Below are positions 6,542-14,240 of a stretch of 23,292 nt of DNA, piece by piece. The notes beneath the pieces were generated by a model. That model made no database searches and had not been told where the DNA came from. It saw only the letters and a list, made by a program, of their open reading frames with translations. A program made the translations under genes and the position numbers. Within the stretch, counting starts at the first letter, position 1. Each line of letters opens with the position of its first letter. This DNA comes from JAPLCX01 sp964460305 (GTDB lineage Bacteria > Auribacterota > Tritonobacteria > UBA1439): the NCBI GenBank assembly GCA_964460305.1, contig CAYWRA010000037.1:1-23292 (forward strand). Direction: 5' to 3'.

Positions 6542-7969
6542 ATGGAACCTATCAGCATCGATGAGGCTCTGGCGGCGACCGCTGGAGAGCTTGTTGCGGG
6601 GGACAGGCGGGTCGCCATATGTTCCATAACCACCGATACGAGGAACTTAAACCGCGGCGATTTCTTTATCCCGCTCAAGGGGAAAAAGTTCGACGGGCAC
6701 GATTATCTGGGTGTCGCTTTGGAACGGGGCTGCTCCGGGGCGGTCTACTCTCGCTCGTTCCCCGGCGCCGAGATCGGGAGATGGTCGTCGAGCGGCGCGG
6801 CGCTCGTCAGGGTGGACGATACCCTCAAGGCGCTCCAGCAGCTCGCAAAACGTTATCGGGAACGCTTCCGGATGCCGCTTGTAGCCATTACGGGGAGCAA
6901 CGGCAAGACGACCACAAAGGATATGGTGGTCGCGATCGCCTCTGGGGCCTTCTCAGCGCTTGGGAGTGAGGGGACGTTCAACAACGACGTCGGGGTTCCC
7001 CTCACCCTTTTAAGGATCGAGCGGCGCCACTCGATCGCGGTGTTGGAGTTGGGGATGAACGCCCGCGGAGAAATCGCCAGGCTGGCCGGGCTCGCCGCTC
7101 CCACCATCGGCGTGATCACGAACGTGGGGCCCGCGCACCTGGAATTCCTGGGCACCATGGAGGAGGTAGCGGCGTCAAAGGCCGAGCTTCTCGAGGCAAT
7201 GGTAATGCGTGGCGGCGGGGTCGCGGTGTTAAACTGCGACGATCCATACGTGTCGCATATGGGGAAGCGGTCGAATCTAAGGGTGAAGACTTTCGGCTTG
7301 GGGGCCGGGGCGGACGTGCGCGGTGAGTCCGTGCATGCAGGGGATGGAAAAGTGAGATTCTCCATGAGATTCAGGAGGGCGAGACACCCCTTCGCTGTCG
7401 CCATTCCAGCCGTCGGCGTCCACAACGTCTACAACGCCCTTGCCGCCGCGGCGGTTTGTGAAGAGCTTGGGATGGAGCCGGGCGAAATTGCCGGACGTCT
7501 GGGGGATGTGCGCCTGCCGTCTATGCGCATGGAGGTGTTCGTCAGGCGTGGGATCACCGTGATCAACGACGCCTACAACGCGAATCCCGCATCGACCCGC
7601 GCGGCGCTGGAGGCGTTCAAGGGGATGGCGGCGGACGGCAAGAAGATTCTGGTGATGGGCGACATGCTCGAACTGGGCGCGGCGGCGGAGCGCGCTCACC
7701 GTGATATCGGGCGCGCCGCCGTTGAGTGCGGTGTGGATCTGTTGATCACCGTTGGTGAGCTGGGCGCGCTCGCGGCGGCGGAGGCGCGTGCAGCCGGTAT
7801 GTCCGGCGACGGCGTGGTCCTATGCGCGGACGCGCTGGAGGCCGCCTCGGTGTTGCGAGCGCGCGCGATTAGGGGAGACTGCGTGTTGCTGAAGGCGTCC
7901 CGCCGCATTGGTCTTGAAAAGGTTCTGGAAGAGTGGAGTTTGACCGAGGAACTGATTGATGACAAATGA
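6542..7969 (+). CDS. murF: UDP-MurNAc-tripeptide:D-Ala-D-Ala ligase MurF
   Basis: A 475-residue Mur ligase that adds D-alanyl-D-alanine to complete UDP-MurNAc-pentapeptide. The N-terminal domain has ITTDTRNLNRGDFFIPLKG (29-47). The ATPase loop is ITGSNGKTTTKD (116-127). Then come TFNNDVGVPLTLL and ELGMNARGEI, both typical of MurF. The C-terminal domain has INDAYNANPAST and VMGDMLELG. ATG 6542 follows the G-tract motif with no clear Shine-Dalgarno; an in-frame extension to 6473 would translate the palindromic repeat and is rejected. The last codons (DDK, stop) lie inside a TGACAAATGACAAAAC repeat, so the C-terminus appears trimmed or replaced by repeat sequence. Confidence 0.95.
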   Translation: MEPISIDEALAATAGELVAGDRRVAICSITTDTRNLNRGDFFIPLKGKKFDGHDYLGVALERGCSGAVYSRSFPGAEIGRWSSSGAALVRVDDTLKALQQLAKRYRERFRMPLVAITGSNGKTTTKDMVVAIASGAFSALGSEGTFNNDVGVPLTLLRIERRHSIAVLELGMNARGEIARLAGLAAPTIGVITNVGPAHLEFLGTMEEVAASKAELLEAMVMRGGGVAVLNCDDPYVSHMGKRSNLRVKTFGLGAGADVRGESVHAGDGKVRFSMRFRRARHPFAVAIPAVGVHNVYNALAAAAVCEELGMEPGEIAGRLGDVRLPSMRMEVFVRRGITVINDAYNANPASTRAALEAFKGMAADGKKILVMGDMLELGAAAERAHRDIGRAAVECGVDLLITVGELGALAAAEARAAGMSGDGVVLCADALEAASVLRARAIRGDCVLLKASRRIGLEKVLEEWSLTEELIDDK

Positions 7970-8050
7970 CAAAACTCAGCATCACACCTGTGTAAGTTTA
8001 GTCATTCTCAATATTGGGATTTGGGATTTCGCAAGGGTTTTGTCATTTTT
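7959..8050. repeat. Degenerate copy of the TGACAAATG palindromic element
   Basis: The left part (ATGACAAATGACAAAAC, 7959-7975) and scattered right-arm pieces (TAGTCATT near 7999-8006, TTTTGTCATTTTT at 8038-8050) resemble the 89-bp element. The middle is diverged and includes TTGGGATTTGGGATTT at 8014-8029. It fills the gap between murF and mraY and overlaps the murF stop codon. Confidence 0.5.
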
Positions 8051-8086
8051 AGTGTCCTCGGTGGTAAAAAGGATAAAGGGACCAAG

Positions 8087-9184
8087 ATGCTGTACTACTT
8101 GCTTTACCCGTTAAGGGAGTATTTTTTCGGCTTCAACGTGTTCAGGTACATCACGTTCCGCGCGACCGCGGCTGCCGCGACCGCAATGATCCTGAGCATT
8201 GCCATCGGCCCTTGGGTAATCAGAAAAATGCACGAGCTAGAGGTGGGCCAGCGCGTGCGGCGGGACTGGTTTCCTCTCTACAGCCAGCATAAGCGCAAGG
8301 AGGGGACGCCGACGATGGGGGGAGTGTTGATCATCATCGCGGTGCTGGTCTCCTGCATCCTATGGGCGGATATCTGCAATCGTTTTGTGCTGTTGGTATT
8401 GTTCACGCTCGTCTGGCTCGGCGCCCTGGGTTTTATCGATGATTACATTAAGGTGAAGCATAAAGACGTGCGCGGAATGAGGGCCAAGGTGAAGTTCGCG
8501 GGGCAGGTCGTCCTCGGCCTGTTCATCGGCGCCATACTGCTCGCCCATCCCGAGACGTCGCGCTACGCAGGGGAAGTGAGCATCCCGTTCTATAAACACC
8601 CGATCGTCGCCGATCTTGGCCTCTTCTACATTATATTCGCCGTCCTTGTGATAGTGGGGAGCTCGAACGCGGTCAATCTCACGGACGGTCTTGATGGATT
8701 GGCGATAGGCTGTGTCGTCAGCGCGGCGCTGGTATATTCGATATTGAGCTACGTGAGCGGGCACGCACAGTTCGCGCATTACCTCGGCATCCGCTACATC
8801 CCGCACAGCGGAGAGCTCGCGGTGTGCTGTGCGAGCATCGTGGGGGCGGGCCTCGGCTTCCTCTGGTACAACGCTTATCCGGCCGACATATTCATGGGCG
8901 ATACCGGTTCGCTCGCCCTCGGGGGAGTCGTGGGGCTGGTGGCGATCCTCATCAAAAAGGAGCTCGCTCTATTACTGGTGGGTGGCGTATTTGTCATGGA
9001 GGCGCTATCCGTGATCCTACAGGTGGCCTCCTTCAAGCTGACGGGCCGTAGGATATTTCTAATGTCGCCCCTCCACCACCACTTTGAGATGAAAGGTTGG
9101 TCGGAGACGAAGGTGACGGTGAGGTTCTGGATCCTGGCGCTTATTTTCGCGCTCATCGGCCTGGGGGCGTTAAAACTGCAGTGA
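8087..9184 (+). CDS. mraY: Phospho-MurNAc-pentapeptide transferase MraY
   Basis: A 365-residue polytopic inner-membrane enzyme that moves phospho-MurNAc-pentapeptide onto undecaprenyl phosphate to make lipid I. Visible motifs are KEGTPTMGG (71-79), D118-D119 in GFIDDYIK, NLTDGLDGLA (197-206), WYNAYPADIFMGDTG (260-274) with catalytic D272, and SPLHHHFEMKGWSE (327-340) with the HHH motif. About ten membrane segments are apparent, and the length is normal. ATG 8087 has AAGGG at 8076-8080. An upstream in-frame TTG at 8021 lies in repeat DNA and is rejected. Confidence 0.97.
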   Translation: MLYYLLYPLREYFFGFNVFRYITFRATAAAATAMILSIAIGPWVIRKMHELEVGQRVRRDWFPLYSQHKRKEGTPTMGGVLIIIAVLVSCILWADICNRFVLLVLFTLVWLGALGFIDDYIKVKHKDVRGMRAKVKFAGQVVLGLFIGAILLAHPETSRYAGEVSIPFYKHPIVADLGLFYIIFAVLVIVGSSNAVNLTDGLDGLAIGCVVSAALVYSILSYVSGHAQFAHYLGIRYIPHSGELAVCCASIVGAGLGFLWYNAYPADIFMGDTGSLALGGVVGLVAILIKKELALLLVGGVFVMEALSVILQVASFKLTGRRIFLMSPLHHHFEMKGWSETKVTVRFWILALIFALIGLGALKLQ

Positions 9185-9185
9185 T

Positions 9186-9256
9186 TCGTACGTCGTCTTT
9201 CGTACTTCGTTCGTGAAATACGAAAGACGATATACGAAGTACGAACGACGAAGGAC
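9186..9256. repeat. TACGAA-type inverted repeat between mraY and murD
   Basis: TCGTCTTTCGTA (9193-9204) pairs exactly with TACGAAAGACGA (9219-9230). Further complementary TTCGTACTTCG/CGAAGTACGAA units flank it. The family is built from TACGAA, CGACGAA and their complements, and recurs at 11752-11869 and in degenerate form at 18919-18952. Its 3' end (GACGAAGGACG) includes AAGGA at 9251-9255, the only Shine-Dalgarno-like sequence before murD. Confidence 0.75.
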
Positions 9257-9267
9257 GATCAGCGGTT

Positions 9268-10650
9268 ATGGATGTGAAAGGCAAGAAAGCACTGGTCCTC
9301 GGCATCGGGGTGAGCGGAGCCGCCGCCGCGGAGCTCCTCCTGCGGAAGGGCGCGCTGGTGAGTTGCAGCGACTTGAGCGATTCGGACGAGACCGTGCGGC
9401 GCGCGCGCCGGCTCGAAGAGATGGGGTGCCGTGTCGAACTCGGCTGGCACACGGAGCGTTTCGCCGATGGGGCCGAGATGGTCGTTATCAGCCCCGGGAT
9501 CGATCCCTCCATACCGTTAGTGGGGGGGCTCGCCCTCCGCGGCGTTCCGGTGCTGTCCGAGATCGAGCTTGCATATCGGTTCTGCCGGTCTCCCATCGTG
9601 GCGGTGACCGGGACGAACGGAAAGACCACGACGGCGACGTTGATGGAGCGCGTGCTGGTCAGGGCGGGTAAGCGGGCCGTTGCCTGCGGGAACATCGGCA
9701 AGCCGCTTTCCGACGTCGTCGGGGCGGACCGCGAGCCTGATCTCATTGTGTGCGAGGTGAGCTCGTTCCAACTAGAGGGGGTAAGCCGTTTCAAGCCATG
9801 GATCGCGGTGGCGCTCAACGTGGCGGACGATCATCTCGATCGCTACCGCGGCATTGACGACTACAGGAATGCCAAGGCGATGATCTTCCGGAACCAGGAT
9901 GGCGGCGACTGGGCGATTGTGAATGCGAGGGAACGGGCCGACTGGGAACGCACGGCCGCCCTGGGGAATCAATCGGTTCTTGAGTTCAGCGCCGATGGCG
10001 AGGTGGACGAGGGGGCATGCGTGCTGAATGGCTCACTCGTGGTGAAATTGCGGGGGGAGACAGCGACGATATGCCGTCGTGAGGAGGTGTGTCTCATGGG
10101 CGGTCACAACGTCGAAAACGCGCTTGCCGTGGCCGCTGCGGCGACGGTCTGTGGCGTTGCGCCAGAAACGGTAAGGGAAGAGCTGAAAACGTTTAGGGGC
10201 CTCCCCCACCGGATGGAGCCGGTTGCGACATGGAACGGTGTGAGATTCATCAACGATTCCAAGGCGACCAATCCGGATGCGGTGGTCCGTGCGCTGCGGG
10301 CCGTGGAAGGCCCCGTCATCCTCATCGCCGGAGGGAAAGACAAGGGGTTTGACTATTCGGTTCTCAAGGGAGAGGTTTCAAGGCGTGTCAAGGCCGTTGT
10401 TCTCATCGGCGAGGCAAGCGTGAAAATAGGGCATGACCTCGCCGGTACGGTCGAAATGCGCCGTGTGGGAAGCCTTTCGGATGCGGTGCGGACGGCGGTG
10501 GGGTATGCGGTCCCAGGCGATACCGTCATGCTCTCGCCCGCGTGTTCCAGTTATGACATGTACAAGAATTATGAAGAGAGAGGAGAGGAGTTCAGGAAGA
10601 GAGTGAGGGAGATAATGGCAAATGACAAATACCAAATGACGAAAGAATGA
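9268..10650 (+). CDS. murD: UDP-MurNAc-L-Ala:D-glutamate ligase MurD
   Basis: A 460-residue Mur ligase that adds D-glutamate to UDP-MurNAc-L-alanine. The N-terminal Rossmann region has LVLGIGVSGAAAAELL (9-24) and VISPGIDPS (73-81). The ATPase loop is VTGTNGKTT (113-121), and K203 in YRNAKAMIF is the expected carbamylated lysine. GLPHRMEP, INDSKATNPDA and LSPACSSYDMYKNYEERG are the canonical MurD C-terminal blocks. The last 11 residues (MANDKYQMTKE) are encoded by the palindromic repeat that follows, so they are probably an acquired tail. ATG 9268 has AAGGA 12 bases upstream, inside a repeat. Confidence 0.96.
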   Translation: MDVKGKKALVLGIGVSGAAAAELLLRKGALVSCSDLSDSDETVRRARRLEEMGCRVELGWHTERFADGAEMVVISPGIDPSIPLVGGLALRGVPVLSEIELAYRFCRSPIVAVTGTNGKTTTATLMERVLVRAGKRAVACGNIGKPLSDVVGADREPDLIVCEVSSFQLEGVSRFKPWIAVALNVADDHLDRYRGIDDYRNAKAMIFRNQDGGDWAIVNARERADWERTAALGNQSVLEFSADGEVDEGACVLNGSLVVKLRGETATICRREEVCLMGGHNVENALAVAAAATVCGVAPETVREELKTFRGLPHRMEPVATWNGVRFINDSKATNPDAVVRALRAVEGPVILIAGGKDKGFDYSVLKGEVSRRVKAVVLIGEASVKIGHDLAGTVEMRRVGSLSDAVRTAVGYAVPGDTVMLSPACSSYDMYKNYEERGEEFRKRVREIMANDKYQMTKE

Positions 10651-10726
10651 CAAATACCAAATGTCAAAACACATTGTGGTTTTGTCATTTGAATTTTGTC
10701 ATTCATCTGAATTGTCATTTGTCATT
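10622..10726. repeat. Diverged copy of the TGACAAATACCAAATGAC element
   Basis: Two left-arm units start at 10622 and 10647 (ATGACAAATACCAAATG). They are followed by a central hairpin CAAATGTCAAAAC / GTTTTGTCATTTG and by GTCATTTGTCATT at the right end. It is longer and less regular than the 89-bp copies. The left unit codes for the end of MurD and provides its stop codon. Confidence 0.7.
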
Positions 10727-10744
10727 CAACAAAAGGAGGGTTCA

Positions 10745-11722
10745 ATGAGCAGTCGTAATCTGGTGGTTGTCGTTGTGGGGGCGCATATCAGCGTCCTGGT
10801 TTTGGCCGTGGTCTTCGGGGGATGCGTTAAGGGTAAAAAGGTGCCCAAACTGACCAGCGCAGCCCCGGTACAGGAACTCCGCGCACCGGAGGCCAAGCCG
10901 GAATCTATTCTCGAACCCAAGGGGATGGTTGAAGAGACGGATCTTCTCGTATCGCGCGAACCCGAGGCGATCCCGCCAAAGGCGGACACCGCCTTGCCCC
11001 CGGCGCCGCAAGCGACCGCCGTATTGGGGGGAGAACGGCGAGCGGAGGTTGCCGGGCGTAAAGAGGCTGCCATCGCCGGCCTCGCGGCGCAGAAGGAAGA
11101 GGCGGTAACGGCTGCCGCCGAGAAGAGAGAGAAAAAAATGGAAATGGCCGCCGAGGAAAAGGAGAAGGGACTTGCTGCGGTTGCCGAGCGGCAAGATAAG
11201 GGACCGATTGTGCCCGAGATCAAACGGCAGGGAGCGGTTTTACCGGCGGCTGATGGTAAGAAGCGGAAGGGCGAGGGAGGGACGCACAAGGTTGCGCCGG
11301 GTGAGAGCCTCGGGCAAATAAGCCAGCAGTATGGCGTCCCCGAGGCGGAACTCGCAGCGGCGAACGGCATGAAGAGGGATTCGGCCGTACGCGTAGGTCA
11401 GGTGCTCGTGATCCCGGGCCCCGCCGCGGCGGTGGCGCCTAAGCAGAAAGGAAAACCCGTGGTGGAGAAGAAGCCGGTTGCCACCGCGGAGTCGACGGTC
11501 GGAGTGAAGATGCCTGCGGGTGTAGCTCCTGCCCCGGCAAGGGAAACGGGAGAAAAAGCCCGGGTCCCCGGCGCCGTGAAAACACACGTCGTTCAGAAGG
11601 GCGAAACGCTTTCATCCATCGCGAAGCGATACAGGGTATCGTTGAAAAAATTGGTTGAGGTCAATAAGATCGGGGATCCGAGTAAGATCAAGGCTGGCCG
11701 ATCGCTCGTGATACCCCAGTGA
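10745..11722 (+). CDS. NlpD-like envelope protein with two LysM domains
   Basis: A 325-residue exported protein. Residues 6-26 form a hydrophobic signal or anchor ending in FGGC (Cys27), a possible but non-canonical lipobox. A low-complexity region follows, with a strongly charged Ala/Glu/Lys helix at about 97-150. Two LysM peptidoglycan-binding domains lie at about 180-224 (GESLGQISQQYGV) and 280-324 (GETLSSIAKRYRVS). No peptidase M23/LytM or amidase domain is present, so it should bind rather than cut peptidoglycan. AAAGGAGGG at 10732-10740 gives one of the best ribosome binding sites in the window. Its position between murD and ftsW matches nlpD in Chlamydia. A role in septal wall binding or amidase control is inference. 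Confidence 0.88.
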   Translation: MSSRNLVVVVVGAHISVLVLAVVFGGCVKGKKVPKLTSAAPVQELRAPEAKPESILEPKGMVEETDLLVSREPEAIPPKADTALPPAPQATAVLGGERRAEVAGRKEAAIAGLAAQKEEAVTAAAEKREKKMEMAAEEKEKGLAAVAERQDKGPIVPEIKRQGAVLPAADGKKRKGEGGTHKVAPGESLGQISQQYGVPEAELAAANGMKRDSAVRVGQVLVIPGPAAAVAPKQKGKPVVEKKPVATAESTVGVKMPAGVAPAPARETGEKARVPGAVKTHVVQKGETLSSIAKRYRVSLKKLVEVNKIGDPSKIKAGRSLVIPQ

Positions 11723-11751
11723 GGCGATTGCGGTGAGACGAGGCGGATAGG

Positions 11752-11869
11752 GCGTATCTCGTATTTCGTATCTCGTGGCGCACCCGCTCCCTTCGCCTCT
11801 CCCTCTGAGGGAGAGGGCAGGGTGAGGGTGAAGTACGAGATGCGAACGACGAACGACGAAATACGAATC
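11752..11869. repeat. TACGAA-family inverted repeat enclosing a REP-like hairpin
   Basis: Outer arms are made of TCTCGTATTTCGTATCTCGT-like sequence (about 11757-11776) and its approximate complement (about 11831-11868). Inside sits a compact hairpin, CCTCTCCCTC (11796-11805) / GAGGGAGAGG (11807-11816), followed by GCAGGGTGAGGGTG. The inner part resembles the widespread CCCTCTCCC/GGGAGAGGG intergenic repeats seen in many bacteria. TTGGGATTTT follows at 11876-11885. The rest of the gap to ftsW (11886-11960) is AT-rich and holds nothing I can name. Confidence 0.7.
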
Positions 11870-11976
11870 ATATGATTGGGATTTTCCTAACAATCTTGAT
11901 TAACTATTTGCGCTACAGTAAGTACTTATCGGCCGATCAAAGTTGATGAATAGATCAGGCTAAGGGGGTGAGCGGG

Positions 11977-13113
11977 GTGCAACAGCGGACTCTTCTTTTC
12001 GTGACCGTTGTGCTGCTTCTCAGCATAGGGGTTGTGATGATTTATTCCACCAGCGCCTTCTTCGCCCAGGATAAGTTCAACGACAGCTATTACTTCCTAA
12101 AGCGGCAGGCGCTCTGGATAATGTGCGGGCTGGTGGCATTCGCGTGCGCGGTCAATATCGACTACCATAATCTGCGCACCCACAGCCTCTCGCTCCTATT
12201 CACGAGCATAGCGCTCCTCATCCTGGTCTACGTGCCTGGGATGGGGAGGACGGCCGGCGGAGCAAGCAGATGGATCTGGTGTGGCTGCTTCAGTTTTCAG
12301 CCTTCCGAGATAGCCAAGTTCGCGCTCATCCTCTATCTGGCTGACGTGCTTGCAAGGAAGCAGCGGCAGATCGGTCAGTTCTGGAAGGGGCTCGTTATGC
12401 CGCTCTCCCTCTCTCTTCTGATGCTCGGGCTGGTTATCATGCAACCCGATCTGGGGACGACGGTGCTCATGGCCCTGATGCTGGTCATCATGCTGTTCGT
12501 GGCGGGCGCGCGTCTTCGTCTGCTCCTCCCCCTCGCCCTTGCCGCATTGCCCGTGATCTACCTTCTCGTCTTCAGCTCGGATTACCGCAAGAGACGCATC
12601 GTCGCGTTTCTCAACCCGTGGGCCGACCCTGAAGGGACCGGTTTCCAGATCATACAGTCGTTCATCGCGCTCGGTTCCGGCGGCTTGACCGGCATGGGGC
12701 TCGCGCAGAGCCGGCAGAAATTCTACTATCTGCCCGCGGCGCATACGGACTTTATATTCTCGATCATCGGAGAGGAGCTGGGGTTTATCGGAGCGGGAGT
12801 GATCGTCACGCTGTTCCTCGTTCTTCTCATGCTGGGGATGTCGATATGCAGGAAGGCGCCCGATTTTTACGGGCATCTCCTCGCGTTCGGCATCGTCTCC
12901 GTGCTCAGCCTTCAGGCCATCATCAACATCGCCGTGGTGACCGGCACCCTGCCGACGAAGGGGCTGCCGCTCCCGTTCATCAGCTTCGGCGGTTCCAGTA
13001 TGATCATCAACCTTTTCGCCGTAGGCGTGTTAATGAACATCGGGAAGCACATGGGGATGGACATGGCGGTTCACTGCCTGGAGTCGCATTCCGACAGGAC
13101 GTTCAGGATATGA
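11977..13113 (+). CDS. ftsW: Septal peptidoglycan glycosyltransferase FtsW (SEDS family)
   Basis: A SEDS-family polytopic membrane protein of 378 residues that polymerises lipid II at the septum with FtsI. Typical blocks are GGASRWIWCGCFSFQPSEIAK, MQPDLGTTVLM, GTGFQIIQSFIALGSGGLTGMG and LPAAHTDFIFSIIGEELG. LPFISFGGSSMIINL lies near the C-terminus. About ten membrane segments are visible. I chose GTG 11977 because TAAGGGGG (11961-11968) sits 8 nt upstream; GTG 11968 in the same frame overlaps that sequence and would add only three residues. Its stop TGA overlaps the murG ATG. Assignment to FtsW rather than RodA rests on context beside murG. Confidence 0.94.
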   Translation: MQQRTLLFVTVVLLLSIGVVMIYSTSAFFAQDKFNDSYYFLKRQALWIMCGLVAFACAVNIDYHNLRTHSLSLLFTSIALLILVYVPGMGRTAGGASRWIWCGCFSFQPSEIAKFALILYLADVLARKQRQIGQFWKGLVMPLSLSLLMLGLVIMQPDLGTTVLMALMLVIMLFVAGARLRLLLPLALAALPVIYLLVFSSDYRKRRIVAFLNPWADPEGTGFQIIQSFIALGSGGLTGMGLAQSRQKFYYLPAAHTDFIFSIIGEELGFIGAGVIVTLFLVLLMLGMSICRKAPDFYGHLLAFGIVSVLSLQAIINIAVVTGTLPTKGLPLPFISFGGSSMIINLFAVGVLMNIGKHMGMDMAVHCLESHSDRTFRI

Positions 13114-14240
13114 GGATCGCGTTCGCAGCGGGGGGGACCGCGGGGCATTTGAATCCGGCGCTCTGCACCGCGGAGGAACTGCGGTCGCGCGATCGGTCGT
13201 TCGAGGCGCTGTTCCTGGTGTCGCGGCGGGGGATGGAGCGGGCGATCCTCGATCGGGCTGGATTCCCGTTCGAGGAGCTTCCCGTAAGCGCGTTCGGGAG
13301 CGCCCTCTCATGGAGGATCGTCCCCGCGATCGGGACGATGCTCCGTTCGTACAAGATGGCGCGCGCGCTGATGAAGAGGAGGGGGATGCAGGCGCTCATA
13401 GGTTACGGTGCGTACGTGTCCGTTCCTCCCGCGCTTGCGGCGCGGGCGCTGGGGCTGAAGGTGGTCATACACGAGCAGAACGCGATAATGGGACGGGCGA
13501 ACCGTTGGTTGGCGCGGATTGCGCACCGCGTGGCGCTTGGGCTGCCGCTCGCCGACGAACCGCGATGGGCCGAGAAAGGGTATTTGATCACAGGGACTCC
13601 CTTAAGGCGGGAGATAATGCGGGGGGTGACGAGAGGGGAGGGTCGTCGTCGTCTCGGCGTCGGGCTTGATACGTTCACCGTCCTCGCGATGGGGGGGAGT
13701 CAGGGGGCGCGATCGATCAACAGGATGATGATTGAAGGGAGCGGGCTGCTTGCCGGGGAAGGCAACCTCCAAATCGTTCACCTGAGCGGGGAAAAGGACC
13801 GTCCCCCGGTAGTAGAGGCATACGCGCGCGCGGGGCTTAAGTCCGTGGTGGTCCCATATCTTAAGGAGATGGAGTGGGCATATGCGGCGGCGGATCTTGC
13901 GGTCTGCCGAGCGGGGGCGATGACCCTCACGGAGCTCGCCAACTCGGGGACCCCATCGATACTGGTTCCATATCCATACGCGGTGGGGGATCACCAGACG
14001 GCGAACGGGCGCATTTTTGAAAAGAGCGGGGCGGCGCTACTCCGGGACGAGTCGGGGCTGACGGGCGATCTGCTGGCTAAACTCGTTGTCTCGCTGAGAA
14101 GAGACGCCGCGGCCCTGAAAAGAATGTCGGATGCCGCGAGAACCCTCGCCTCGCCGCATGCGGCGCAAAAGCTGGCGGATTTGATAGAGGAGACGGTGGG
14201 GACGGGGATCAATGGCAAATATTTGCCAAGGCATCCATGA
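13110..14240 (+). CDS. murG: Lipid II synthase MurG (GT28 N-acetylglucosaminyltransferase)
   Basis: A 376-residue peripheral membrane glycosyltransferase that adds GlcNAc to lipid I. It begins MRIAFAAGGTAGHLNPAL, the conserved first glycine-rich loop with the essential histidine. IGYGAYVSVPPALAA, VIHEQNAIMGRANR, ITGTPLRREI, LAMGGSQGARSIN and CRAGAMTLTELANSG follow; the last is the UDP-GlcNAc-binding signature. PYPYAVGDHQTANG completes the set. ATG 13110 overlaps the ftsW stop by 4 bp (ATGA). The frame is open further upstream inside ftsW, but that is shadow sequence. Its own stop overlaps the murB ATG, so ftsW, murG and murB are translationally chained. Confidence 0.96.
   Translation: MRIAFAAGGTAGHLNPALCTAEELRSRDRSFEALFLVSRRGMERAILDRAGFPFEELPVSAFGSALSWRIVPAIGTMLRSYKMARALMKRRGMQALIGYGAYVSVPPALAARALGLKVVIHEQNAIMGRANRWLARIAHRVALGLPLADEPRWAEKGYLITGTPLRREIMRGVTRGEGRRRLGVGLDTFTVLAMGGSQGARSINRMMIEGSGLLAGEGNLQIVHLSGEKDRPPVVEAYARAGLKSVVVPYLKEMEWAYAAADLAVCRAGAMTLTELANSGTPSILVPYPYAVGDHQTANGRIFEKSGAALLRDESGLTGDLLAKLVVSLRRDAAALKRMSDAARTLASPHAAQKLADLIEETVGTGINGKYLPRHP

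Noticed and set aside
12846..13109. N-terminal extension of murG inside ftsW
   Set aside because: MurG proteins begin with the glycine-rich loop found right after ATG 13110; the extension is a shadow frame of ftsW.
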